Assembly (NCBI GenBank): GCA_030762935.1
Contig: CM060897.1
Coordinates: forward strand, 113,456,176 to 113,520,175
Length of the DNA stretch: 64,000 bases
Direction of reading: 5' to 3'
Source: Hymenopus coronatus
Lineage: Eukaryota; Arthropoda; Insecta; Mantodea; Hymenopodidae
Part shown: piece after piece, positions 10,855 to 21,434 of the stretch
Layout of the letters: the number at the start of each line of letters is the position of its first letter
Numbering within the stretch: position 1 is the stretch's first letter
Position numbers and translations under genes: made by a program
Notes under the pieces: generated by a model
Told to the model about the DNA's origin: nothing
The model's database searches: none
What the model saw: the letters and a program-made list of their open reading frames with translations, nothing else

Positions 10855-11660
10855 ATCTGATTCTCTACGTTTCTGCAAACAAATTATTCTTACAAAAGCT
10901 TATGTTCTATCTAAATCATTCTAGATCAGATAAACATTAATAAAATTGGTCTTACTACTCAGTTCCTTATAAGCATAAGGAAATATGGGAACACGCCAGG
11001 CTAAAACGATATTCAAATCTTTTAAAAGCTGATTGATATGTGAAGAATTGAAGTTCAGTTCGCTTTGCATTTACAGGAAAACAAAAGAAAGATGAAACGA
11101 AAGTGACCATGACTCAGAAGATGCGCAGTTTAAAATGAAAACCAATACGAAGAAACATTTCGGAAACGGTAAACTCTGAAACAAAAATGTATATGATATA
11201 AATTTTGAGTTAACAAGGTCTACACTTTATGTACTAGTTATGCGTTTTGCAAAATTCATCCAGAACGAACAGGTCTTCAGAAGCTATTCCTAGAAAATGC
11301 AAGATATACATTTTATTTATTTTGTATATAGCTTTAATATACTGTATCTAAATCAAAATCGTTAAAGGTATTTTAGAGAAAAGCATTTTCAAACATTTTT
11401 CCATGTAAAGGGTAGTTTGGGCGAGGGGGATTTTCTTGAAAATCTTCGGGTCGCATCCTTTGGGGATATCAAACTTAAATATCAAATTAGGTATTTAACA
11501 TTTCTTAATGTTTGAGCTACGCTGTGCTGTCCACCGACAAACATACACACACACGCGCGCGCGCGCGCGCGGACTTTTTTTCTTAAATGCTTTATTCGGA
11601 CCTAGGAGAGCTCTAAAGATATATTTTCGTTGAAATCTCGGTATTGAATTGTATGAGAAA
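10855..11660 (+). mobile_element. R850 copy P5 with (CG)n tract
   Basis: Left terminus degraded ('tctgattctctacgtttctg', lacking the cattcacatgac portion). The body continues to a minisatellite that is acac followed by eleven CG units (about 11546-11571), then an eroded right block ending 'tatgagaaagg'. The alternating CG tract may adopt Z-DNA. Confidence 0.75.
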
Positions 11661-11727
11661 GGAAAAATGTGCGCTATGTATGTGTTTGTGTGCGTTTTCA
11701 TGAAAAAGCGAGACGTTTATCTCGAAA

Positions 11728-11812
11728 TTTCTGCGAATTGCCTCTGAAGACCTGCTTATTGTGTATGACTTTTGTATGACTGGTAAACCATAAGAGGTAG
11801 ATGAAATATTCC
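11728..11812 (-). mobile_element. R850 fragment (minus), internal
   Basis: Eighty-odd bases match the body region 'tctgaagacct..ttatt..gactggtaaaccataagag' of minus copies. Both ends are missing. Confidence 0.6.
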
Positions 11813-11825
11813 TATAGAAACAAAA

Positions 11826-12449
11826 TCTGAAGTATTTCATTCACATGAGTTGCTCTACATCTCTGCAACGAATTACCATTAAAAAGCGTATTCCTCTTTT
11901 CTGTTAATCGAGAAAAAATTAGCAGACCTTGTTTCTATGTAAGTAGAAAGGAAATAAGGGAGTACTAAGGGGTAAAGTGGTAGTCAAAAGCTTGTTGGTA
12001 TGTGATTGAAGTTCCTTTGTTTGTATGGACAGGAGTTGACAAATTCCCGTATGAGAAAAGTATGAGTATTTTATAGCTGAAACCAATAACACGGAATACC
12101 TAAAAAGACGACCAACTCCACGAAAAAAAGTGTATATAACATCAATTTTGTGTTTTAATGAGCTCTACATCTTCTGTTTACCAGTTATACAAAGTTCAAT
12201 AAAACTCATTCAGAATAAAGAGGTCTTTAGAGGCTATTCTCAAAAAATTCAAGATATGCATTTTATTTGGCATCTTAAATATAAGAGAATTTAATCAGAC
12301 TCGTTGGAACCATTTTTGAGAAAATCGTAATTTTCGAAATTTTTTCCATGTAAAGGGTAGTTTAGTATTGGGGGGTTTTCTTGAAAAGCTTCGTGTCGCA
12401 TCCTGGGAAGATACCAAATTTAAATACCAAGTTTGGTATTTAAAAAAAT
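11826..12449 (+). mobile_element. R850 copy P6, right end missing
   Basis: Starts at a normal left terminus (tctgaagtatttcattcac) and runs to the internal palindrome at 12425-12445 (aaataccaagtttggtattt). There it switches directly to the minus copy M7. Confidence 0.8.
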
Positions 12450-13118
12450 CATTTTTAAAAGGTCCGTGTGTCTGTGAATACGATAACTCAAAAACGAAAA
12501 GTAGGTAAAATACCAAACTTGGGCATGCGACACGAAGCTTTTGAGAAAAATCCCCCCCATCCCAAACTAGACTTTACATGGACAACATTTGGAAAATTTT
12601 TATATTCTCAGAAATGGTTATAACGATTTTGATTAAAATAACGTACATTAAAAATATTTATAAGCAGATAAAATATATATCTTGAATTTTCTGGGAATAG
12701 CCTCTAAAGACCTCTTTATTCTAAATCTATTTTGCTGAATCTTACGTAACTTACTACACAAAGAATGTAGATCCCGTTAAAACAGACAATTTGTGATATA
12801 CGTTTTTTTCGTGAAATTGACCCTTGATAAGATATTTATTGTTATAGTTTTTCAGATTTAAAATACTTAAAACTTTTCTCACACGGAAAGTTGTAAACTG
12901 GCTCTGCACAGACCTGATTTCAACCTCATGGCAGCCAGCTTTTAAAAGATTTTGTTATCGTTTTAGCCTAGTGTATTCCCTTATTTACCTTCCACTTGCA
13001 AGGAGGTAAGTAATTGAGATAATTTCTGCTAATGTTTATCTCGATTATCATAAAGTAAAGAGACGAATATACCTTTTAACAATAATTTATTACAGCGATG
13101 TGAAAGAAACATACCAGA
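12450..13118 (-). mobile_element. R850 copy M7 (minus), joined head-to-head to P6
   Basis: Begins at 'aaaaggtccgtgtgtctgtg', so its hairpin end and that of P6 are both missing at the junction. P6 plus M7 together form a large inverted repeat (about 620-670 bp arms). It ends 'gtgaaagaaacataccagatt'. Confidence 0.8.
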
Positions 13119-14109
13119 TTTTTGTAATTATTTGCAGAAAATGTAGAGGTTATGTAACAGATTTTGCAAATATAACAAAAGCCTGTTTAAAGTTTTGCTC
13201 TATTTCCGCTCTGGAAGTTTCTCGTTCTACTTTCACTAAGGATGGTACTAAAACCCATAAATTAATCAGCGTATAGCCCACAAGGAAGATGAAGAGAAGG
13301 GGGGTAAGCAATACCGGTGCTGGGTCTTCAGCACTTTCCAACTTGAGAGGATTTATGGCCCTGGTTTTAATGTTGCTCTTCTGCTTTGAAGTTGCTGCTC
13401 AGTGCTTCAGCAAAAGGCAATAAGCAATAAACCGCACTACGCAACCAGCACAAATTGTGCAGATATGGAGACTGAGAAGGCAATTAAGGAAGCGCCATTT
13501 TCTTCATTTCCCGTCTCATGTTTGCCTCACAGTTTACAAAGAAAGAAGTATGTATACATGAATCACCAGCTGTGTATTACACCTCTGCATTGTCAAAAAT
13601 AAAGTATAGGTATAATTACCATCGTAAACATTATTTTAAGGAGATACATTCCAATAATTTTACAGGCTGATTTACTTGAGAATAATTGTGAAAAACTGAA
13701 ATATATTTTGTTTGATAATTAAGTAATATAAACTCTAACCTTATAAGAAAATGTATGATTTGCCACTTGGTGCACTCTAACTTAAAATTAACGGAAACTA
13801 TAAACAGGTAAGCAAGTGCTTATTAATATGCACTTCAAACTTTAAACTTTACCTTCGCATAAACTTTTTTCCAGCACTTTTCAATAGTGATATTTAAAAT
13901 GTGCCACACGATGGAATGTTCACTAATATATTTCATACCTTTTATATTGTCTCTAAAAAGCACATTAAAGAAAATGATTGTATTACCTATTTAAAATAAT
14001 GCTTCAATTTTTACAAATAAACTGTCACATTTTAAAAAATCATGAGTTTTGGAAAGTATCAAAAGTGATACTTTTTCTCCTTTAAATAGAGCTAATATTA
14101 AAAAAAAGA
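13119..14109. other. Unassigned sequence with a weak exon-like frame and a short dispersed repeat
   Basis: Contains the possible exon at 13150-13400 and a roughly 50-bp block (13638-13690, 'gagatacattccaataattttacag') that recurs at 14555-14610. Otherwise AT-rich with nothing recognisable. Confidence 0.5.
13150..13400 (-). other. Possible coding exon or old pseudogene, unrecognised
   Basis: An open minus frame of about 80 codons without a clear ATG encodes a charged start, one strongly hydrophobic segment of about 20 residues (LLTPLLFIFLVGYTLINLWV) and a charged helix-like end (ERETSRAEIEQNFKQ) before TAA. One membrane segment followed by an amphipathic stretch is more protein-like than most frames here. 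It may still be chance: there is no homologue that I recognise, no second exon and no clear splice pair. Confidence 0.15.
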
Positions 14110-14278
14110 TGTCTCGTGTTCCATTCACATGCATTTCTCTAGATTTCTGTAACAAATTAATGTTAATAAGCTTATTCTAATATCTTCTTAATGCTAATCA
14201 AGGTAAACATTAGCAAAAATGGTCTTATTATTTAGTTCCTTAAAAGTAGAAGGGAAATAAGGGAGTAACATAGGCTAA
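14110..14278 (+). mobile_element. R850 copy P7, left 170 bp
   Basis: Normal left terminus (gtgttccattcacatgcatttctc) and 150 bp of body. It stops at 'agtaacataggctaaatta', where the SINE-D element begins. Confidence 0.75.
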
Positions 14279-14279
14279 A

Positions 14280-14560
14280 TTAAATTAAATGGATTTTTAT
14301 TCATAGCGCTCTTTAACTGCTGTGGTTCTCAGCGTCCCATTTAATACTGGGTGTGAAATAACTGCTTAATTTTGCTCAGAGGCCTGTTTTTTAGGCTTGA
14401 GTTCTTATATGCTGGAAATCTACGGGACAAACGGCTTTACTTCCCTTTCGAAGGAAGCAATGCTAAGGATTTTTACGCCCAAATCCTCCCCCGGGTTTGA
14501 ATCCGTGACCTCGGTTATATGAACTTATCATGGTACAATTACACCACGGGTGATGTAAAG
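14280..14560 (-). mobile_element. tRNA-derived SINE, family D (minus)
   Basis: Read on the minus strand, the head has box A-like 'cgtggtgtaattgtacc' and box B-like 'ggattcaaacc', followed by 'ggatttgggcgtaaaaatcc'. The tail is 'ctatgaataaaaatccattt' and A/T-rich. The body recurs at 3895-4110. It abuts R850 copy P7; no target duplication was identified. Confidence 0.6.
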
Positions 14561-14696
14561 AGATGCATTCCAATCATTTTACAGATTTATTTATTGCAAG
14601 AGTAATTTTTGATTAGAAATAAGGAGACAATTTTAAAATAAAACCATCAGAGGAAACATTTAACGTATTTTAAAACAGTTAATATGTATAAAAATA

Positions 14697-15516
14697 TATT
14701 GTGTTCCATTCACATGATTTTCTCTAGCTATTTTTCTGCATGTTGTATTTACAAAAGCTGTTGCTTCTCTCTATTTCTCAAGATAAACATTTACAGAAAT
14801 GGTCATATTCATTACTTCCTTTTAAGAAGAAGGGAAATAAGATAATACACTAGGCTAAAGCAAGAAATGTTTAAAAATAGGTGCTAAATGCTTGAAATTC
14901 GTGTTTTGCATGGCCAGGAGTTGACATACTCCCATGTGAGAAATATTTCAATTGTTTTAGAAATTAAAACCAATGGATGGGTATATCACGGAAATGGTTA
15001 TATCAAGGAAAAAGTGATATGACACTAATTGTGTGTTTTAAACAGATTTACATGTTTTGTGTAGTAAGTAAGTTTTGTCTATTTCTTATGATTTACCAAT
15101 TATACAAGATTTAGCAAAAGCCATTCAGAATATAGAGATGTTCCCAGGTTATTTGTAGAAAATCCAGATATGAATTTTATTTTTCATATAAATATCTTTA
15201 ATATACTTTATTTTAAAGAAAACTGTTAGACCCATTTTTGAGAAAATCAAAATTTTCGAAATTCTTTCTATCTGAACAGTAGCTGGAGGGGTATTTTCGT
15301 TACATTATTTGTGTTGCATACTAAACATAAATGAGAAATTTGGTATTTTACTGACTTTTCGTTTTTTAGCTATTGTGTTCACAAACACATACACACACAC
15401 CTTTTTCCATAAATGTATTTTTATACAGGGGTCCCCAAAATGCGATAGGCTTCGAAATTTTCGGTGGAAACCAACACCTGATGTACCTATTATGTACATT
15501 GTACATGAGAAAGTAA
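14697..15516 (+). mobile_element. R850 copy P8, full length
   Basis: Left terminus 'gtgttccattcacatgattttctc' through a short acacac minisatellite (15383-15400) to a right end 'attatgtacattgtacatgagaaagtaa'. The right end is followed at once by four extra, tandem right-end blocks (15517-15985). Confidence 0.8.
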
Positions 15517-15985
15517 ACATGTTTTTCACTCAGGGGACCTCAAAACACATTTTAGGGGAAATTTTTACTTCAAAATTTTGTTGGAATACAATACCTTCTC
15601 TTTACACTGTGGAGAAATAAGATGTTTTTTTTTCGGATTCAAGGGAACTCCAAAAGATATTTCTGGTGAAATCTCTACATCAAATTTTTGGGTACCATAC
15701 AATACCTTCTCTTTGCACTATGTGTGGAGATATTAAAATGCTTTTTTCGGACTCAGAGAACTTCAAAACATATATTTTCGGTAAAAAATCTTGACATGGA
15801 GTTTTTGAGTGCAGTACAATACCTTCTCTTTACATAGTACGTGTGGAGAAATTAACATGCTATTTCGGACTCAGTTGACCTCAAAACATAGGTATATTTC
15901 CGATGAAATCTTGACATCGAATTTTTGGGTGGAATATAACACTTTCTATATTCACTATGTACATAGTACGTATGGGTGGACATAC
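15517..15985 (+). repeat. Tandem array of four R850 right-end units
   Basis: Four consecutive units begin at 15518, 15622, 15739 and 15857 (about 104-119 bp each). Each runs 'atg(c/t)tttttcggactca...aaaacatat...gaaatctt..catcgaatttttgggt...caataccttctct...'. Each unit is the terminal part of R850 (from the 'cggattcaggggacct' block to the hairpin), and only the last keeps a long hairpin (15950-15980). They are diverged from each other, so the array is not recent. Confidence 0.85.
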
Positions 15986-16691
15986 ATTTAGTTTATATTA
16001 TATTGCATTTTAATTATTTACATCTTAATTTTTCTTTTATATTATATATCCGTGTTTACTTATTTTAGTTTTTAATTATCTGAAACATTTATATAAAAGA
16101 TAAAGTTTGCAGTGCTTGGTTGAGGAAATAAATTTAAATTTTTATACGTGCCTCTGTATATTTTCCTAGGTGCTGGGGTAACATATCCGAATTTTATTTA
16201 TTTATTTTTGTACAAGTAAAAAGTGTCCAGAAGTCATACTACTATCTACTGTGTATAAAGAGATACATCAGCACTGGCATTAGTGTTAGATATTAGCCAA
16301 GCTTGTGCTGTTCACAACAACTCTGTGTAGATATGGTGTGGATTATTGGCTCTAATTTGTAAATCATGCTGGCTGAGGGTACGGAAATGGCGATAGACGT
16401 ACTATGATTGTTGTTATAGTGGTCCGTATTATTAGCAGGATTCATAGTGAGCGATCTTCACTTGAAACATTCACATCAATTTAATTGCTCCATTCGACCC
16501 CTTGCGTGCGGGAATTAAGCTGAAGCTGTGCTTGACATCTAAACGTTGCATAAACAAACAAGGACTCTCTCGAGTTTATTCGAGTGTTACAATCAAAACA
16601 GCTTTAGAGACCATCTGTTGCGGTAAAAACAGCTTTATGGCGGATACTGAGCACTAACTATTTCAGCAGCATTATAATGGTTTTATCATTG
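15986..16691. other. Unassigned sequence
   Basis: AT-rich to about 16200, then mixed composition. No gene, tRNA box or recognised repeat is visible. Confidence 0.5.
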
Positions 16692-16985
16692 GCTGGCTCC
16701 GTAGCTCAGTCAACAGAGCAAGTATCTGATGTACGAGATTTTCCGGATTCGATTCCCGGCTGGGGAGGGATGGGCATTTTTCTCTAGCTAGATCATTCCC
16801 CATTCTCCCCACACTCCAATATAGAATTGGACGATGAGAACGACAGATCGTCCATAAATAAACCCCCCATTTAATTTCAAAGTAAGTCCTCGAACATTCA
16901 ACGAGCGAACATAAGTTTCATTAGCAATTGACTCAAGGTAGGAGCCGCCGATATAATCTAGATGTTAAAAGGGGCATAAAAGTCG
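16692..16985 (+). mobile_element. tRNA-derived SINE, family A (copy 2)
   Basis: Head 'gctccgtagctcagtcaac' (box A) and 'ggattcgattccc' (box B), then 'ggctggggagggatgggcat', 'cattctccccacactccaat', and an end block 'gccgccgatataatctagatgttaaaagggg' related to the SINE at 2606. It is better preserved than copy 1. An A-run follows at 17021. Confidence 0.75.
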
Positions 16986-17037
16986 CATTGTTCTACTCAA
17001 TGCCTTTCTATGCTTACTCTAAAAAAAAAAAAACTAA

Positions 17038-17100
17038 AATATTATTCTGTTATCTACATCATTTCAATCTAGTTAAACATTAAAATAAGAGCTGAAGCTT
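17038..17100 (+). mobile_element. R850 fragment (plus)
   Basis: About 60 bp matching the 'attattc..ttatctac.tcat..aatc.agttaaacatta' part of the left region. Too short to place further. Confidence 0.5.
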
Positions 17101-17117
17101 TCCTGACGACGCAGGTA

Positions 17118-17806
17118 TATACGAGGGCTATTTTTTTTCAAGGTCCGATCGGTCGCGAAATTAAAACCACAGTGAAAACTAGATAAAGCTTTGCGCAGAT
17201 GCATTGCGCAGTTTCTCTAGTATGACCGTTGATCGCGTCACGTTGTACATGTCAGTTGTAAGCGCGCAGTGAGCAAGTAAACGTGCTTAGAACAATAGCG
17301 TCGCACGCCAAATGTAATGTGAGAGCTGACATTGACATTTTGGGAAACGACTCATGCAACACAGAAATTGTGAACAGACGATTTTCTCGAATCGCCTGAT
17401 CCACTCGCTGAACCAGATCATCATCGGTTGACATTCGCTTCCTTCCCTGACCGCCTGCATCATGAAGTCTGTATGCACTACTTCAAAGTTCCTGCATCAT
17501 TGCCGCACTTTGCTGTCACTCATGAATGATTCACCGTACACATTACTCATTCGTCGGTGAATTTCAGCTGTGTTGAACCCCTCCGCATGAAGAAATCTAA
17601 TTACAGTATGCACTTCACATTTAGCAGGCGACGCTATTGTTTTAAGCATGTTTATTTGTTCACTAAGAGCTTACAACTAACATGTACAATGTGACGCGAT
17701 CAACGGTCATACTAGAAACACTGCGCAATACATCGGCGCAAAGCTTCATATGATTTTCGCTGTGGTTTTAATTTCGCGACCGATTGGACCTTAAAAACAT
17801 AATATA
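17118..17806. mobile_element. mariner-type deletion derivative with about 190-bp terminal inverted repeats
   Basis: The left arm (17118-17306, starting tatacgagggctat) is the reverse complement of the right arm (about 17622-17806) at about 85% by eye. Shared blocks include 'cggtcgcgaaattaaaacca', 'agtatgaccgttgatcgcgt' and 'aacaatagcgtcgc'. Between the arms lies a transposase N-terminal remnant on the minus strand. Most of the transposase, including the catalytic domain, is absent, so the element is non-autonomous. Confidence 0.85.
17290..17620 (-). pseudogene. mariner transposase N-terminal remnant
   Basis: Minus-strand frames read VIRFLHAEG, EIHRRMSNVYGESFMS and then, after a stop and a frameshift, STDDDLVQRVDQAIRENR and FTISVLHESFP. 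This is the helix-turn-helix and linker part typical of mariner-family transposases (xxVYGxxxM...TDDLVxxVxxxIxENRRxTI). The DDD catalytic region is missing. Two disruptions are visible: TGA/TAG after SDSKVRQ and a shift before STDDD. Confidence 0.75.
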
Positions 17807-17884
17807 GCTCGCATTAACTGTAAGTGTTCTCGGGCTGCTAGACAGAAAAGTAGATGCATGACTACAGCGTTTCGAAAATGTGCA

Positions 17885-18346
17885 TCATCTTATTCTTCAG
17901 AATAACCTGATCAACTTTAGCAGGAATTGTCTTATTACGTGTCCCCCTAAAGTGAAACGGAAATAGAGAATGCACTATGCTAAAGCGATAGTCAAATACT
18001 TTAAAACGCGGTTGCTATGCGAAACAATTAAAAACTCTGTTCTCTTTGCTTGTCAGGATTAAAACAAACGACAGATGAAAAGAAAGATGACTTACTGTTT
18101 GAGAAAAGTTTAAGTAGCTTATAGTTTAAACCATAACACGAAGTATCTCGGAAACGTTTTGCTCTACAAATAAGTTTTGTGACAGATTGTGTGTTTTAAC
18201 GTGACCTACATGTTTTGAGTAACAGCGATTTGTCTGTCTCTTACGGTTTATCAGCTAGATAAAGTTATACAAAATCATCCAGAATGAAGAGGTCTTCAGA
18301 GGGTATTCCCAGAAAATTAAAAATATGCATTTTATTTGTCAAGTTT
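17885..18346 (+). mobile_element. R850 copy P9, left part (continues at 21435)
   Basis: Body from 'ttattcttcagaataacctg' to 'gcattttatttgtcaa' at 18346. The next block of the family (atatctttaatatacggtat) is found again at 21435, so this copy was split by about 3.1 kb, the LINE at 18350-21430. Confidence 0.8.
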
Positions 18347-18454
18347 GTCAACAAGGTTCGAAATACCATGCATAAAACCACTCTTCAGGATGCCCTAAAT
18401 GAAATAAGAACGTGGGCCGCCTAAAACAAAATAGAAATTAATGCTAGGAAAAAG

Positions 18455-19284
18455 AATCTAATGTGTACCATTCACATGACTTTTTCTATATCCCTGCAAC
18501 AAATTATTCTTAAAAAGCTAATGCTTCTATTTACTTCATGCTAATCTACAAAAATTAGCATAAATAGTCTTATTACCTTCTTCCTTGTAAGTAGAAAGGA
18601 AATAAGGGAGTAGCGTAGGTTAAAGCGATAGTCCAAAGTTGGTTACTGTGTGACTGAAGTTCCTTTATTTGTATGGACATGAGTTGACAAATTCCTGTAT
18701 GAGAAATGTTGAGATTTCCGACCCTGAAAACCAAAACAAGGAATAACTCAAAAACGATCAACTCCAAGAAAAAATGTTTAGCACATAAATTGTGTATTTT
18801 AAAGTGATCTACATTTATTCATCCAGAATAAAGTTGTCTTCAGAGGATATTCCCAGAAAATGCAAGATATACATTTTATTTCTCAGGTAAATATCTTTAA
18901 TATATGAAATTTTAATCAAAATCTTTAGAGCCATTTTTGAGAAAATCAAAATTTTCGAAAAAAATTCCATGTAAAGAGTAGCTGGGTTGGGGGGATTTTT
19001 CTCAAAATCTTCGTGTCACATCCCTGGAAGATACTAAATTTAAACACCAAGTTTGGTATTTTACCGACTTTTCGTTTTCGAGTTATCGTGTTCACAGACA
19101 CACGGACACACGGACACACTGACGCACGGACACACTGACACACGGACCTTTTTCTGAAAATACTTTTTTTTAGATAAAGGGGATACTAAAACATATATTT
19201 GCGGTGAAATCTCGGTATCGATTTTTTTGGTGGAGTGCAATAACTTCTCTATACACTATATACATAGTTCGTATAGAGAAAGTA
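18455..19284 (+). mobile_element. R850 copy P10, inserted in the LINE
   Basis: Complete copy, from 'tctaatgtgtaccattcaca' to 'gtatagagaaagt'. Flanking LINE codons ARK (left) and KSIVFS (right) join with only an ambiguous A-run between them, so the insertion produced no detectable target duplication. Its right half is nearly identical to P11. Confidence 0.9.
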
Positions 19285-19483
19285 ATAAGTCAATTGTTTT
19301 TAGTAGAACTAAGTGGAAAAGTCTTCATAGCTATCATATGGGTGGAGAAAAAATTCCACAGGTGGACAGCTGCAAATATTTGGGAGTGTGCTTATCAAGT
19401 AATATCTGATGGGAAGATCAAATAAATTCTACATCTGGGAAAGCGTGGAAGACATTGCACTTCATAATGAGAATACTAAAAAA

Positions 19484-20360
19484 TCTAATGTGGTCAATTC
19501 ACATGACTTTCTCTATATCCCTGCAACAAATTATTATTAAAAAGCTTATACTTCTATTTACTTTATGCTAATCAGAAAAATTAGCAGAAATATTCTTATT
19601 ACTTGCTTCCTTGTAAGTAGAACCGAAATAAGGGACTACCATAGGTTAAAGTGATAGTCAAAAGCTGGTTGCTATGTCAATGAAGTTCCTTTGTTTATAT
19701 GGATAGGAGTTGACAAGTTCCTGTATGAAAAAATGTACGTATTTCATAGCAGAAACCAAAAATAAGGAATGTCTCAAAAACGGCGAACTCCACGAAAAAA
19801 ATTTATATAACATAAATTGTGTGTTTTAATATGCTCTACATTTTTTGTGCAGTAAATTTTTGTCCATCTCTTACAGTTTATCAGTTATTCAAAATCCAGT
19901 ATAATTCATCCAGAATAAAGTTGTCTTCAGAGGCTATTCCCAGAAAATGCAAGATATACATTTTATTTCTCAGGTAAATATCTTTAATATACGAAATTTT
20001 AATCAAAATCTTTAGAGCCATTTTTGAGAAAACAAAATTTTCGAAAAAAATTCCATGTAAAGAGTAGCTGGGTTGGGGGGATTTTTCTCAAAATCTTCGT
20101 GTCACATCCCTGGAAGATAGTAAATTTAAACACCAAGTTTGGTATTTTACCGACTTTTCGTTTTCGAGTTATCGTGTTCACAGACACACGGACACACTGA
20201 CACACGGACACACACACACACGGACCTTTTTGTGAAAATTATTTTTTTGGATATAGGGGACCCTAAAACATATATTTCCGGTGAAATCTCGGTATCGAAT
20301 TTTTGGGTGGAGTGCAATACCTTCTCTATATACTATTTACATAGTGCGTATAGAGAAAGT
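19484..20360 (+). mobile_element. R850 copy P11, inserted in the LINE
   Basis: Complete copy, from 'tctaatgtggtcaattcaca' to 'cgtatagagaaagt'. The LINE reads RILKK before and GSAKFREIGYK after, again joined through a run of A with no duplicated target. A 280-bp tract (19908-20186) differs from P10 at only a few positions although both flanks of that tract diverge more. Confidence 0.9.
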
Positions 20361-20406
20361 AAAAAGGGGAGCGCAAAGTTCAGGGAAATTGGCTACAAGC
20401 TCTTAG

Positions 20407-20700
20407 TTCGAACAACGAGATTGCAGATTCTAGTTCAGTTTTAGACTAGGGCTCTTTCCTGAGCCTTTCCTATTGGTTACGGAGACAATATGGACTGAGA
20501 GGTGAACGACAGATTTCGAGAGTTCGTTGAGGTTAGGCTAGGTCAGATTAGGTTAGATGTATTTACATGAACAGGATCGAAATAAGGGTTAAAATGGACT
20601 TTCTGAAAGTTGCTTCTTCTTTCTAATGCATAGTCTTCCGTTCGTTCTGTCTGCTTGCGCATGGGCAGCCATGTTGGTCAATCGACTAAAGACAGAGTCA
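20407..20700. other. Unassigned insertion within the LINE, with a TTAGG-like patch
   Basis: Interrupts the LINE between LVR (20406) and VRTVMEY (about 20724). A degenerate telomere-like stretch (20531-20556: ggttaggctaggtcagatta then ggttag) lies inside. No terminal repeats were found. Confidence 0.5.
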
Positions 20701-21434
20701 AATCTAAAAATGCAATGCTGTGTGCGGACAGTTATGGAATACAGAAGAGCTTGCTGCGACCCATACATGGTGAATTAAACTGATTCGCTGGAAAAGATAC
20801 AGAGAAGGGCTGTAAAATTCTTAAAAAGAGGTAAAGATTATGGACATATACGCAAGACAAAGAAAGTAAATGGGAGCCGCTAAAAGTTAGGCGTAAAAAA
20901 CATAATTGGCCGCATTATTTAAAGCTTATACTGGTTTGAATGCATGGGTGGACGTTAGAAAGAGGTTTGAAAACACCCGAAACTATCATTTGTATAAAAT
21001 TAAGGGTAAAAGGTACAGAACCGACGTAGAAACTTTTTTTATTGTTAATAGAACCATTGGAAATGGAATTAATTGCCTGTAACAATGTTTCAGGGCTGCC
21101 CTCTGACATTAAGGAAGTTTAGGGATAATTTAAAGAAAATAAATATTAGCTAATTAATTAAGTAAATATTGTGAAGTAATTAAGCATTTCAAAAAGTGTT
21201 TTAGCTATTAATTCTGAGGCTTCATAGTAACTGTTTATAAACCTACTGGTAATTGATATAGTATTTCTGTGCTGAATAAGAAGTTGTTAGGTATTTCAAA
21301 ATCCATGTATATATAGAGTGTTAGTTGTATTACTATCATTGCTTTGTATTACTATTATGAACTGTAAGTGAATTTGTACATTTAACTTTGCCACCGGGCA
21401 GTACCCAATGGCAGCGAACAAATACATATATTAC

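Larger units (their letters stand above)
18350..21430 (+). mobile_element. Jockey/CR1-like LINE remnant, split by two R850 copies
   Basis: Four collinear plus-strand pieces of one reverse transcriptase C-terminal half: 18350-18454 (LQDALNEIRTWA..NKIEINARK), 19285-19483 (KSIVFSRTKW, then SCKYLGVCLSSNI and GKAWKTLHFIMRILKK), 20361-20406 (GSAKFREIGYKLLVR) and about 20700-21430 (RTVMEYRRACCDPY, LEKIQRRAVKFLKR). The 3-prime UTR ends near 'gccaccgggcagtacccaat'. The motifs are those of the thumb region of CR1/Jockey-type LINEs. Everything upstream (endonuclease, fingers, palm) is absent. Interrupted by R850 P10 and P11 and by an unassigned piece at 20407-20700. Confidence 0.8.
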
